From NCBI RefSeq assembly GCF_030272615.1, contig NC_081408.1:340839793-340903792 (forward strand): a stretch of 64,000 nucleotides of DNA. The letters are read 5' to 3'. The notes under the pieces were generated by a model. The model did no database searches and was not told the origin of the DNA. It saw nothing but the letters and a program-made list of their open reading frames with translations. This document shows positions 21,871 through 35,100 of this stretch, piece by piece. Source of the stretch: Cryptomeria japonica. Its lineage: Eukaryota > Streptophyta > Pinopsida > Cupressales > Cupressaceae. Every line of letters begins with the position of its first letter. Positions within the stretch are counted from its first letter, which is position 1. Made by a program: the position numbers and the translations under genes.

Positions 21871-24800
21871 CATCATCATCATATTCATCATCATCACCAC
21901 CACCACTATTATCATCATCTTCGTCATTGTCATCACCATCATCACCATCACCATCACCATCACCATCACCATCACCATCACCATCACCATCACCATCACC
22001 ATCACCATCACCTTCATCATCATCATCATCATCATCATTATCATCATCATCATCATCATCATTAGCTTCTTCTTCTTCATCATCATTGAGTAACTGTCGA
22101 TCGTGATCATCATCTACATCATCTTCTACTTCTTTGGTATCTTCTTCTTCCATCACATTATACGTTATCGGTCTTCCTCATGGATCATGTCTAACAACAA
22201 ATGACCAACCTAGTTTATGTGGAACCTCTGAGTAAAATACCTACTCACATTGGCTTGGAAGAACATAGGGCTCATCCCCAACTAGTTCGAATGACCTTGT
22301 ATTTACCATTGTAACTCCATTATCATGTTCAATAATAGTTTTATCATGATCATTTTTATTCAATCGTAGCCTATACCATTTAATGACGAACAAAACTAAT
22401 TTGAAGGAATTAAAGTCACACTCAAGTATATCATCCAAAATGCCATAGTATCGATTTTTAGACTCTTGAGGATGTATGTTGTTACTCAATGAAATATTCA
22501 TCACCTCAAAGACTGCAGTTATCCCATAATCATAAATTTTCTTTGTGTCATCCAACTTTTTGATGCAAAATTTATGAGCATTGCAGCACATAGCGTTGTG
22601 GTGTTTGACCTACAAAGTGTTAAACATGTAAAAATTATTGCATCATGAGTTGATAAACATATGGGTGATTAATAAATTTATACGTACCTGTTTATCTCTT
22701 AAACCATATGCTAAATCAATTTCCCTTTACATAACATTGAAATCTCCATTACGATGAGCTTCTTTAACCAATGAAGCCACACCTTCCCATGTTAATGTGC
22801 GACCAGAATGTTGACAATGTTCAATCCATACCATCATCCAATCAAGATTGTTTGCAATATACAAATGTAGTGCATCCCACTCTCGACCAATTGTACAAAA
22901 AATAAATAGATGACTTACAAATGATTTATTTTGAAGATTAAGAATTAATTAACTAAAATAACATATTATAATTACCTCTCACTTTCTCCAATCTACCTTT
23001 CCCCATCAAGTACTCCCCTTCGAATTTGTTAATGGGATTGGGATCTCAAATGTGATCCACATGGATCTTTGCTACAAACTTAGGAAGATATTCAGAAATG
23101 TACACCATAGTTTGGTATACCATATATCCCTCCACCATAGAACCCTTAGGATGTGCTCTTTGTCAAACCAGAGCCTTCAAAAATTTCAAGTGCCTCTCAA
23201 CCATCCACATTGACCTAGTGTGTATAGGTCCACACAATTCAATCTCCTCAACTTGGTGTATGAGGTAGTGTTCTTGTGCTTTGAAAAAAGATGAAGGTAG
23301 ACACTTTTGCATTTCACACATTAGATAAGGAATTTTTCTCTTCAAATATTTAATATCTTCTTTATGAATTTATTTACATGACAACCACCTACAAGATATT
23401 CAAGACGCAAAAATATATATTACATTAAACGTAAAACAAATTGCAAATATAATATCTATACAATGAATTGAACAAATATCACTACTTACCTCATGTATTT
23501 TCCAAGATCATATATGACTTGCTTGACATTATTGTCGAAGTGGTCTGGGAGAGATAGAGGTAGAATGTACTGCAACAATTATAAAATTATCTTTTCATTT
23601 TTTTCTAACATAATACAATGAAAAGTATATGCACAGTATACAAATATGTAGTAGATACACAAGAACATGAATTACCTTAATGAAGGTATTCCAGTCATGA
23701 GTTTTCATCCTTGACCCAAATTCACTTTTCTTTGATATGAGATTGTTTATGTTTGCAGCAAATCCTATGGGAAATTGAATTTTTCATATGACTTCTTTTA
23801 TAGCATTACTTTGTTGGTTCGTTAATAACCAAGGAAGATCACTTATATTAATTTGGTCTCTATGGCTATTTGATTGAATGATATTATTCATTGCATGATT
23901 GGATTCCTGAATGTCACTATAAATTTTGACAATTTTTTCTTTGTCACACCTTCCATCCAATATTTTCCATAATTTCTCTGTTATATTATTTCCAATATGC
24001 CTAGTATCAAACAAATGCACAATTTGTAACTGCTCGTAGTAGGGAAACCTACTAAATTGTCGGGGATAACTTTGTAGTCCCTTAGGAAGGTGGTCATTAA
24101 TGCCTTGACGACCTTCATGATGTGATTCATGATCGTGAAGGTCGTCATAAACCATTAGGTGGAATGGCATTACCTTGACGATTAATTCTATTATATTCCA
24201 ACTTCCACATGTGAGATGTCATTCTTCGTGGCTTTGATGTATTATCTTCTTTCCCATTGAAAATATTTTTTAGTAGTTTGATACTTATGTTTTTTGTGGA
24301 GAAAGTACCTATACTCATCAAACACCTTATTTCCTATACTTTTTGAATGACGAGATTTCATCTTTGGACCACAAACTGGACATGCAAATTTTCTCTTTGT
24401 TTGAAGACCTACAAGATAATGTACAATTGGATTAAATATGTTAATTTTTTTAATTATAATTATGATATGCAACTTGAAAACTATAACATACCACAAAAAT
24501 GTGTTAGCCCTGGGGCATCGTGTATTGTCCATACAAGCATCGCATGGAATTGAAATTGTCTTTGTCCTATTGGCCAAGAGATGTCATACATAGTGACACC
24601 ATTCCATAACTCCAACAACTCATCGATAAGAGGTTCAATATATACATTCATATCTTTAACTTGGTACTTACCTAATCAAATGAACAAAAACATTACATAA
24701 TTATTATGACCATTTTACTGCAATATTTATAATTAAATGTAGATGACTATTAAGTGATTAAATACCTGGAACAATCATTGCCAACATTATGTGCTCCCTC

Positions 24801-26092
24801 TTTATTGACATCCATGGAGGAATGTTATTGTTGATAACAAAAATAGGCCACACTGAGTAAATAGGTCTCAGCTCTCCAAATGGATTGACACCGTCCAATG
24901 CCAATGAAAGGCTGAGATTACAAGTTTCTTCTTTAAAGTGTGGCCACTTTTCCTCTATGTCCATAAATTCTGATCCATCCACGGGCATTCAAATAATGTA
25001 ATATTGACTTCTATTGCATGCATGGTAATACATTAATTCTGCCAAGCTAGTGCACTCGAATAATCGTTCCATACATGAAATAATGGGAGTATAATGAAGA
25101 ACCTTGCGAGGCACCTTTTTTGTTATTTGATCTATTCAAAATCTACTGATATGACATTCAGGGAATTCAGTTAGAAATTCATGTTGTTTGTGATATATAA
25201 TATGATCATTGGGAAAAGCATCTATTGCTTGATACTCCATTCCAATATCTTTCATAATGGAAGATAATTCTCGGTATGAGTGAGGTAGAATATTTGATGG
25301 TGGTAACAAAAACTCACCTATCAATATCTAGAAAAAAAATATAATTTGTTAATATAAAGAATATTAATGGTACATGATTCACCATTTATTAACTATAATG
25401 ACATATATGACAAACCTTAGCATACATGATATTGTTATGTTGGATAAACCATTCATAACCTTCAAGTTCACCAACAACAATACAATGGAGAGAAGATTTG
25501 TCTGAGGGCCTTCATAAAGGACCTCATATGCATTCTCAAGTATAGGTAAATCATGAACAACATCAAGGTCATCTTGATCATCATGATTAGTTGTGCCAGT
25601 ACTAAATGTGTCATGGATCAATGTATTTGTACCAATATCTTCAATTGTTTTTTGTGGCTCATGATCATCATCTTCCATGGGACCATTATCTTCAGCTTTG
25701 ATATTCACACCTCCATGTTCCTCCACTTTGAAAACCATATTCTTCGGGTTGTGTTGATCCATATCATGTGCTCTAGGGTGCTCAACTTATATAAAATTTA
25801 TCAACATAAATAAACCATGATCATGATCTCATCATCAAGTGATTTCATATGTATATAAATTGTTAAAAAGATATAATGAAAAACTTACCAATGGATGATA
25901 ATCATGTCCCCCTTCAATGTGACCATGCAACCTACAATTTTTCTTAGTTGTTTTGATTATAAGTCTTCTATTCTTTAACCCCTTCCAAATTTTACAAGGA
26001 CAATAACATTTTCCATCACCTTTTCTTTTCAAGTTCGACCACAATCTAGCATTTGTCTCCTTATTTTGTTGTCCATTGATATTATCTGACAT
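21722..26092 (-). pseudogene. CACTA transposase, tnp2 family, with DUF4218 and DUF4216 regions
   Basis: Minus-strand exons follow the plant tnp2 order. The N-terminal transposase-associated domain is at 26092-25890 (C-P-C-K and a later H-G-H motif), ending at a GTAAGT donor. The tnp2 core follows in pieces: 25760-25379, 25324-25136 (L-P-x-S-Y-R-E, C/F-P-N-D), 25120-24760 (P-V-D-G-S-E, D-G-V-N-P-F-G, I-P-P-W), 24675-24500 (L-V-W-T-I-H-D) and 24400-24242 (LQTKRKFACPVCG). It ends at 24170-23700 (F-D-T-R-H-I-x-x-N, D-K-E-K). A DUF4218-like region is at 23345-22980 (LPSSFFKAQEH, C-G-P-I-H-T-R-x-M). A DUF4216-like region is at 22591-22241 (YYGILDDILECDF, EPYVLPSQ). An Asp/His tail encoded by the triplet repeat closes it. 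Stops and frameshifts make it inactive. The tnp2 protein would bind element ends and cut DNA in the nucleus. Confidence 0.88.
21735..22080. repeat. Trinucleotide (CAT/ATC/ATG) microsatellite with inverted centre
   Basis: About 345 bp is built almost only of ATC/CAT-type triplets, including a run of about 15 ATCACC hexamers at 21935-22010. At 21779-21855 the repeat switches from GAT-GAT on one side to ATC-ATC on the other, forming a near-perfect inverted repeat that could extrude a hairpin. On the minus strand it lies at the C-terminal end of the transposase frame and is translated as runs of Asp, Gly-Asp and about ten His. Confidence 0.9.
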
Positions 26093-26360
26093 GGTCTTTC
26101 TTCATGGGCAAAAAAATCAAGCTATAGAACTAGTTATACAGAAGTTGAAATGTTAGTTATGAAATGAAATTTTAGTATAATATACCAAATTAAATTACTT
26201 GAACATAGAAATAATGCAAATTGAACCAAAACCATTTAACTCTTCTTTTTCATCTCAAAACATATCTAATGGCTTTGTGGTGATTTAGAGCTGGTGATAT
26301 GCTAATGGCTTTGTGGTATGCAATCCTTGTATCATATCTTAAGTTGACTAATGTCTAATT

Positions 26361-29300
26361 GGGGTAATCCATGAGTGTCTAATGTGAATTCATTATCAAT
26401 TTTGTGAAGTCATCGAGAGTATGGTGATAGTCATCCTTATAGGATCCTCTCAATAATGTCCAAATCAGTGACAAGTAAGACAAAATTCTCAATCACACCT
26501 TGGGTGCAAGTGAATGATATTATATATACTTTTAGGATGAACACCATTGAGAGTCATAAACCCAAGTTAGTCTAAAAGAAAATTAACTATCCATTCACAT
26601 GCTCATGCATACTTACATGAATAATATTGCCCTTGTGTATCCTAAACATTGGAGAGACCTTATTTGACTTGCCTAATCAATGAGGTTGTTGTCCTAATAT
26701 GAAATATTGAGTTCTACCCTTGCCTCTGCATCAAACTTCTCACATCATGTTTCTTCACCAAAACACACATTTCCTAATCTTCCTCAATACCCTCAATGGT
26801 CAGGCCTCAATACACATCAGCTTGCTGACTCAACCGACCTTCCAAGAACAATAAATTTTCCTACTCAATTCACTTGAAGTCACAAACTGGCCTCACAACA
26901 CTTGAACAACCTTGTACTCTTAGGAAAACAACCTTACACCTTCATTGACAAATCAACAACCCTTACAAAGACAACATGACACTCCCTTCAGTATAGTGTA
27001 ATCCATGACTATCTAATGTGAATTCATTATCAATGTTGTGAAATTGTCGAGAGTAGGGTGATAGTCATCCTTATAGGATCCTCTCAATACTGTCCAAATC
27101 AGTGACAAGAAAAAATTCTCAATCACACCTTGGCTGCAAGTGAATGATATTACATATACTTTCAGGATGAACACCATTGAGAGTCATAGACCCAAGTTAG
27201 TCTAAAAGGAAAGTAACTATCCATTCCCATGATCATGCATACTTATATGACTAATGTCGCCCTTGTGTATTCTAAACATTGGTGAGACCTTATTTGACTT
27301 TCCTAATCAATGTGGCTGTTGTCCTAATATGAAATATTGAGTTCTACCCTTGTCTCTACATCAAAATTATCACATCATGTTTCTTCACCAAAACACACTA
27401 TTTCCAATCTTCCTCAATATCATCAATGGTCAGGCCTCAATACACATCGACTTGTTGACTCAACCAATGTTCCAAGAACAATAACTTTGCCTACTCAATT
27501 CACTTGAAGCCATTAATCGGCCTCATGATTCTTGAAGAACCTTGTACTCTTAGGACAACAACCTTACACCTTCATTGACAATTCAAAAATCCTTATAAAG
27601 ACAACATGACACTCCCTTCAGCATAGTGTAATCCATGAGTGTCTAATGTGAATTCATTATCAATGTTTTTAAGTCATCGAGAGTATGGTGATAGTCATCC
27701 TTATAGGATCCTCTCAATACCTTCCAAATTAGTGACAAGTAAGACAAAATTCTTAGTCACACCTTGGGTGCAAGTGAATGATATTACATATACTTTTGGG
27801 ATGAATACCATTGACAGTCATAGACCCAAGTTAGCCTAAAAGGAAAGTAACTATCCATTCTCATCCTCATGCATACTTACATGACTAATGTTTCCCTTGT
27901 GTATCCTAAACATTAGAGAGACCTTATTTGACTTGCCTAATCAATGTGGTTTCTATCCTAATATAAAATACTAAGTTCTACCCTTCCCTCTGCATCAAAC
28001 TTCTCACATCATGTTTCTTCACCAAAACACACCATTCCCAATCTTCCTCACTACCCTCAGTAGTTGGGCCTCAAGCATTAGGCCTCAATACATATCAACT
28101 TGCTGACTCAACCAACCTTCCAAGAACAATAACTTTGCCTACTCAATTCACTTGAAGTCACAAACTGACCTCACAACTCGTGAACAACCTTATACTCTTA
28201 GGACAACAACCTTACACCTTCATTGACAACTCAATAACCCTTACAAAGACAACATGACACTCCCTTCAACATAGTGTAATCCATGAGTGCTAATGTGAAT
28301 TCATTATCAATGTTGTGAAGCCATTGAGAGTATTGCGATAGTCATCCTTATAGGATCCTCTCAATACTATCCAAATTAGTGACAAGTAAGACAAAATTAT
28401 CAATCACACCTTGGGTGGAAGCAAATGATACTACATATACTTTTGAGATGAACACCATTGAGAGTCATAGACCCAAGTTAGTCTAAAAGGAAAGTAACTA
28501 TCCATTCCCATGATCATGCATACTTACATGACTAATTCTTCCCTTGTGTATCCTAAACATTGGAGAGATATTATTTGACTTGCCTAATCAATCTGGTTGA
28601 TGTCCTAATATGAAATACTAAGTTCTACCCTTTCCTCTACATCAAACTTCTCACATCATGTTTCTTCACCAAAACACACCATTCCCAATCTTCCTCACTA
28701 CCCTCAATAGTTGGGCCTCAAGCATTAGGCCTCAATACACATCAACTTGCTTACTCAACCAACCTTCCAAGAATAATAAATTTGCCTACTCAATTCACTT
28801 GAAGTCACAAATTGACCTCACAACTCTTGAACAACCTTATACTCTTAGGACAACAACCTTACACCTTCATTGACAACTCAACAACCCTTACAAAGACAAC
28901 ATGACACTCCCTTCAGCATAGTGTAATCCATGAGTGCTAACATGAATTCATTATCAATGTTGTGAAGTCATCAAGAGTATTGTGATAGTCATCCTTATAG
29001 GATCCTCTCTATACTATCCAAATTATGACAAGTAAGACAAAATTCTCAATCACACCTTGGGTGGAAGCGAATGATACTACATATACTTTTGAGATGAACA
29101 CCATTGAGAGTCATAGACCCAAGTTAGTCTAAAAGGAAAGTAACTATCCATTCCCATGATCATGCATACTTACATTACTAATTCTTCCCTTGTGTATCCT
29201 AAACATTGGAGAGACCTTAACACCATTGAGAGTCATAGACCCAAGTTAGTCTAAAAGGAAAGTAACTATCCATTCCCATGATCATGCATACTTACATTAC

Positions 29301-30070
29301 TAATTCTTCCCTTGTGTATCCTAAACATTGGAGAGACCTTATTTGACTTGCCTAATCAATGTGGTTGATGTCCTAATATGAAATACTAAGTTCTACCCTT
29401 TCCTCTACATCAAACTTCTCACATCATGTTTCTTCACCAAAACACACTATTGCCAATCTTCCTCAATACCCTCAATGGTCAGGCCTCAAGCATTAGTCCT
29501 CAATACACATCAACTTGCTGACTCAACCAACCTTCCAAGAAAATAAACTTTGCCTACTCAATTCACTTGAAGTCACAAACCGGCCTCACAACTCTTGAAA
29601 AAAATTGTATTCTTAGGACAACAACCTTACACCTTCATTTACAACTCAACAACCCTTAAATAGACAACATGACACTCCCTTTATCATTGTGTAATCCATG
29701 AGTGTCTAATGTGAATTCATTATCAATTTTGTGAAGTCATCGAGAGTATTGTGATAGTCATCCTTATAGGATCCTCTCAATACTGTCCAAGTCAATGACA
29801 AGTAGGACAAAATTCTCAGTCACGCCTTGGGTGCAAGTGAATGATATTACATATACTTTTTGGATGAACACCATTGAGAGTCATAGACCCAAGCTAGTCT
29901 AAAAGGAAAGTAACTATCTATTCCCATGCTCATGCATACTTACATGACTAATGTTACCCTTGTGTATCCTAAACATTGGAGAGACCTTATTTGACTTGCC
30001 TAATCAATGTGGTTATTTTCCTAATATGGAATATTGATTTCTACTCTTGCCTCTACATCAAACTTCTCAC
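26361..30070. repeat. Satellite array, monomer about 640 bp, left block
   Basis: About 5.8 head-to-tail monomers. The anchor GTGTAATCCATGA recurs at about 26363 (partial), 26995, 27626, 28274, 28921 and 29689, giving spacings of about 632, 631, 648, 647 and 768 bp. The long fourth-to-fifth interval contains a 122-bp internal duplication. Monomers look roughly 90% alike by eye. No ORF is conserved among them. The last monomer is cut at 30070 by LTR-A; the same satellite resumes at 54046. Confidence 0.93.
29098..29341. repeat. 122-bp tandem duplication inside a satellite monomer
   Basis: 29098-29219 and 29220-29341 appear identical by eye (ACACCATTGAGAGTC ... GAGACCTTA). It explains why this monomer is 768 bp rather than about 645 bp. 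The lack of differences suggests it is younger than the monomers themselves. Confidence 0.9.
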
Positions 30071-31822
30071 TGTTAGTCCCAACTGGTGCTGAGAGGGGAG
30101 GGGTGAATCAACACTTAATCAAATTTTCTCAATTTAACTTTTATCTTCAAAACTTCATTCATCTAAGATCCAACAATATACTTAATCACTGAAGTAAAAT
30201 ATGCATGCATGAAAAGTTGATAGTGACACCAAGGAATTATCTCATGGAAACCCAATAGGGATAAAAATAGGGTGTGAGTAGGAACTCACAATATTTGTAC
30301 TCTTCTGAAGTGTGCCCAGTTAAGAGGCATCATTGTTAGGAGATAAAAAATATATTGTTAGGTGTCACCTGGTTAAGGGATTTTGAACAAGGCCAGTTAG
30401 TGCCTTTACCCTATTAAAAGTAGCCTAGTTAGAGGACTTAGAACATCAGTTAAGATGTTACCTGGTTAAGGGATTTTACAATAGGGACCTATTAAAGTCC
30501 ATCCAGTTAAGGGATTTATGTTGTAGTTGTTAGAAAGAAACAAATGGATGATCTGTTGAATTAGCTACTAATAGCTTGATCAGATCTCAATATGCATCCC
30601 ACTCAATACACATTGATTGTGTCTTCTTTGCAAAACATCAGTTTCCTTCTTACACCTTTTGTCTATTCACTCAGTCAATCACCTATCTCTCGGTACAACA
30701 CTCTGTTGATTGTCTGACCTTCAACACTGCACTTTGCCGGTCATCTATCTTTCAGCTCTACCCTCAGTCAGTTCTCTATCCTTTGGCTCTACACTTAGCC
30801 ATTTCTCTATCCTTTGGCTCCGCAGTTAGCCGGTTCTCTATCTTTCAGCTCTGCACTTAGTCAGTTCTCTGTCCTTCACCTTTGCACTTAGATGGTCTAC
30901 CTCACACACAAACTCAACTATGCTAACACCTCTTAGCACTTCCTCTCACTCTTCTCTTCACCTTGGATTGCCTTCAACAAGATTTACTTGTTTCAAATTT
31001 CATGATTAAAACTTTCTGAAAGAGCTCAAGAGCTCTTTATACATTTTTGGTTGACACTTTTAGGCATATCCTCAATCAAATCAATCAAGGATTTTGGAAG
31101 ATTCCAATTTCAAAATCTCCCACTCTTTTTCTGTGCGCCTTACAACAATTCTCCCAAGTATTCAACCAATTCTGCCACTGCATCTCCCAAAGATAGACAC
31201 TTCTTAATCATTTTCAGCCAAATAAATGTGAACTAGAGAATCCACATGTAATCATGCTTGACTACATGATAACTAAACGTTAACCTTACCAACAAATGTT
31301 TTGGCATAGACACAAGCTTATCAACTCATCTTTTGCCACCACAACTAAATAACCGATTACTGCTCTAATATTTATGGTGATCACTTGTCTTCCTTCTATC
31401 ATACTGGTGAATTGGTATGCAACTGCACTTCTTATATTACCGGTTCATCCTTTGATTGCTGATTTATTGTGCTAGCACCAAGTCTCTTCCCTTGTTTACC
31501 AGTGAGATACCGACTGGTTTAGAGAAAACAAGTGTTCTTGCCCGAGTCACCTTTTGTGACTTCATCATCACCCAAGTGACTGATCTTCCTAAATGATAGA
31601 TTGGTTGACTTAATTTATCTTTCCTTGAGTTGAAGCAATCTTTGATCATTCAATACCAATGTTGTTTCCATTCACTATTGCTTACTGAAAAGCAATATCA
31701 TTTTACCTATGCTACTTCACCGACTAGTGTCTTAATGGGTAAGTGTTGGACATCAATGACAAACCTTAGCACATATACCAGTTTCTAGATTGACGGGTTT
31801 TGTCAATGCCAACAATCCAACA
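30071..31822 (-). repeat. 3' LTR of element A
   Basis: It begins TGTTAGTCCCAACTGG and ends AATCCAACA. It contains the terminal CTGAGAGGGGAGGGGTGAATCA motif (about 30087), a series of GTTAAGGG-like segments (30310-30510) and 31-bp tandem repeats (30771-30894). Confidence 0.92.
30771..30894. repeat. 31-bp tandem repeat in LTR-A (left)
   Basis: Four imperfect copies of a unit beginning GTTCTCTATCCTTTGGCTC and ending TTAGCCA, preceded by a partial copy. The same array is in the partner LTR at 36738-36861. Confidence 0.88.
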
Positions 31823-31998
31823 ATCTCCCCCTTCGACATTGATTTCAAACACTTCAAACTTTGGCTAATGAGATGCATGTTTCTTCATCTCTATAGTAGT
31901 CGAGTCATTATGCCCTAAGTGATGAATATCTCCCCCTATCACTGATATTTGTCAATGCTCAAACACTTAAAGAATATCTCCCCCTTTGACAACAATGC
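31823..31998 (-). other. Three polypurine tracts of element A
   Basis: On the minus strand AAGGGGGAGAT abuts the LTR at 31823-31836. AGGGGGAGATATTC lies at about 31925-31937. TCAAAGGGGGAGATATTC lies at about 31972-31989. The first, next to the LTR, is the functional position for plus-strand priming. The others look like upstream copies; similar duplicates occur in elements B and E. Confidence 0.75.
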
Positions 31999-32128
31999 CA
32001 AAGAGTCCATTATGAACACTTACAAGACTGCTGCCCCTAACCGAAGTAGTCCACACTCATCAATCTAGTTGTTTACATTTGAAAAACTTGAAATAATACC
32101 AAATTGATGTAGAGCCCTATTTTCTTAC

Positions 32129-35100
32129 TTAACTAAATGGAGGCATAACCCCTAGCTTACCTATGAGATAGTCAAAGGTGTCTTTTGTAGTGGCTTGGTG
32201 AATATATCAACCACATGTGTTCCAACATCACTTCCTTTTCTTGAACTTGTTTCCTTAGATAGTGATATTTGATGGATATATGTTTTGTTTTGGAGTGCAT
32301 CACCAGGTTCTTAGATATGTCAATGGCATTGGTGTTGTCACAATTAATCACTACCGGTCCAACAACTTTTTCTTGAATTCCTTCCAGCAGTTGCTTGATC
32401 CAAACTATCTGTGTGCAGTTAATTGCAATAGCTACATACTCAGCCTTAGTTGTAGATTGAGATATGCAATTTTGTTTCTTACTTGTTCAAGATACAATCC
32501 TTTCTTCGAGAAAGAATTCTCCTCCACTAGTGCTCTTCTTGTCATCGATGTTTCCAACCCAAGCTAAATTAGTGAAGACACTTAAACTAAAGTCTCCTTT
32601 GTGTGGATACCAGAGGCCATACTCATTAGTCCCTTTTAGATATCTGAATATTCTTTTGACTACCATCGTGTGATTTTCTTTCAGATTTGTAGAGAATCTT
32701 GCAACCAAGCCAAGAGCTTGTTCTATGTCCGGTCTGCTATGTACTGCATACTGTAATTTACCAATCATAGACTGGTAAAGTGTCTCATTCACTTCTTTAG
32801 TCTCATCATATTTAGATAGCTTGCAACTTGTAACCATTAGAGTTCCAATAGGTTTGCAATCTTCCATTTTGAAAGTTATGAATTTCTCTTATGTACTTAG
32901 TCTAACTAATAAAGATGCCATTCTTTAATTGAGAGACTTGTAGGCCAATAAAGAACTTAATCTCACCAATCATGGACATCTCAAATTCTTGCTACATTTG
33001 TCCTACAAAGTTTTTGCTCATCTCATCATCTCCCCCAAAGATGATGTCATCTACAAAGATCTCAGCAATTAGTTGTTTTCCTTTAGCTCCACTCTTTAGA
33101 TATGGGTTACTATTATCACTGGGTTTTTTTAACCCAATGCATAGCAGATATGAGTGTTACCTCTCATACCAAGATCTCGGTGCTTATTTTAGCCCATACA
33201 GAGCCTTCTGCAACTTGCATACCATATTCCTCCCATCTTCAAATACAAACCCTTCCGGTTGCTCTATGTATACTTCTTCCTCTAACACCCCATTTAAGAA
33301 TGTCGATTTGACCTCCATTTGGTATACTTTAAACCTTTTATAGGCAACATAGGCCAGCAGAATTATGACCCCTTCTAGTTTGGCTACTGGTGTGAAGGTT
33401 TCTCCATAGTCCAAACCTTGTTCTTGAGCATATCCCTTACACACCAATCTTGCCTTGTTTCTTATTACCTTACCAGTTTCATCCATCTTATTTCTAAACA
33501 CCCACTTGGTTCCTATTACATTTTTTTTTCAGTCTGGGTACTAGAGTCCATATATCATTTTTCTCTATTTTCTCTAGTTCTTCTTCCATGGCTTTGACCT
33601 AGTCATCATCTTTCAAAGCCTCCTTTATTGTTTTGGGCTGAAAAATGGAGAGCATACACTCATTCTCTCTTGCTCTTTGTCTAGTTAGAACTCCTGCATC
33701 CTTGTCACTGATGATATCTTCAGTAGAGTGATTATTTCTGACATATTTAGCTAGTATCGGTTCACTCCTTGGAACTTCTTCTACCAGTTGTGTAGGTTCT
33801 ATTTCACAGGCTTCTTCATTAGTTGCTTCAATAGGATCTTCTTCAGTAGGTTCCACCAGTACATTGTACTCGAACCCTTTATAGTCCTCTGGTTCACTCT
33901 TACTGTCCTAATCATTTTTCTCAGAGTACTCATCTACTCTGACATTTTCACTTTCCACAATTTTACCGATCCTTTTGTTTAGACACTGGTATGCCTTTCG
34001 CTTTGTTGAGTAACCTAAGAAGGTTCCATTATCACTCTTGGGATCAAATTTTCCCAGTTTAGAGTGTATAGAACAATGCTTATTGCTTCTCTCCAGAAGT
34101 TATGTGGGATATCCTTCTGTATCATTAGAGTTCTAACACAATCAATGAGAGTTTTGTTTCTTCTTTCAGCAACTCCATTCTACTAAGGTGTTCTAGGTGT
34201 AGACATTTGTCTCATGATTCTGTGTTCCTCATAGTAGTTCATGATTCTTACTGGTTCCTCTTTCTACTTGAGCCTTAAACACCTTAAACATGTGAAAAGC
34301 TTCTAATTTTTCTTTTAGGAATACAACCCACATCATCCTTGAGAAGTCATCCACAAATAACATAAAATACCAGTCACCATAGAAACTCTTGGTTCTCATG
34401 GGACCACACAAATCTGTGTGAACTAAGTCCAGCACACTTTTGGATGAGAAAGTTTTAATGCTGAAACTGGACCCGGTCAACTTCCCTAGTTGACATTCTT
34501 TGCACATAGCATTTTTCAGGTTTTACTATGTCAGGCATACCTCTGACAGATTTTTCCCTACTGACTTTAGCTATGCTATCAAAATTAACATGACACAATC
34601 TTTTATGTCATAACCAATTGTCTTCTACCTTAGCCACTAGACAATTACCTATGGTGGTGTCTAGATGAAACAAATTGCCTCTTGACTATTTACCGATGGC
34701 AATTAAACTTCTAGATTTGTCATTTATTTTACATGTCCATTTATTGAACTCTAACCAATAGCCTTTATTGTTTATTTGTGAAACACTTAACAAGCTATAC
34801 TTTAATCCTTCTACCCAAAAGACATCATCACAATTTGTCTTATCACTCAAAGCTATAGAACCCTTACCTCTTACTGCACATGGGGCATCATTTCCAAACC
34901 TCACTGTTCCTCCAATGCAATCCTCCTTGTTGAGGAATTTTCTTCTATCATCGACCATGTGATGAGTGCAACCACTATCGATCGCTCATTCTCCACACTG
35001 GTTTGTGCTATAAATCAATGCCATATCTCCTTCCTCTGTGTTGTCCTCTTTTACTACCACAAAAGCAATGCCATCTTCATCAAATCTCTTTGATTCTTCA

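Larger units (their letters stand above)
19120..26360 (-). mobile_element. CACTA (En/Spm) DNA transposon, decayed, termini not fixed
   Basis: Two gene remnants on the minus strand define the element: a tnp2-family transposase (21722-26092) and, downstream, a shorter gene with a SET-like domain and coiled-coil end (about 19211-20780). Gene order transposase then second gene is as in other plant CACTA elements. I could not find matching CACTA terminal inverted repeats. A CACTAGCATT at 19082 lacks a convincing partner beyond 26100, so the ends given are only outer limits. The satellite array begins at 26361 and is not part of it. Confidence 0.75.

Noticed and set aside
21691-22113. Two further open frames of poly-Met/Val and poly-Ile/Thr across the triplet repeat
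   Set aside because: All frames of an ATC/CAT repeat are open. Only the frame continuous with the transposase C-terminus has support.
19082-26200. CACTAGCATT at 19082 and a weak AATGTTAGTT near 26150 as CACTA terminal repeats
   Set aside because: The second lacks the TAGTG end and similarity stops after about ten bases; no 3-bp duplication fits.
27639-28873. Short ORFs within satellite monomers (27639-27839, 28658-28873)
   Set aside because: They are not conserved between monomers and have no recognisable motif.
26361-30070. CRISPR-like array
   Set aside because: Repeat units are ~640 bp without short repeat/spacer structure, in plant-type DNA; it is a satellite.
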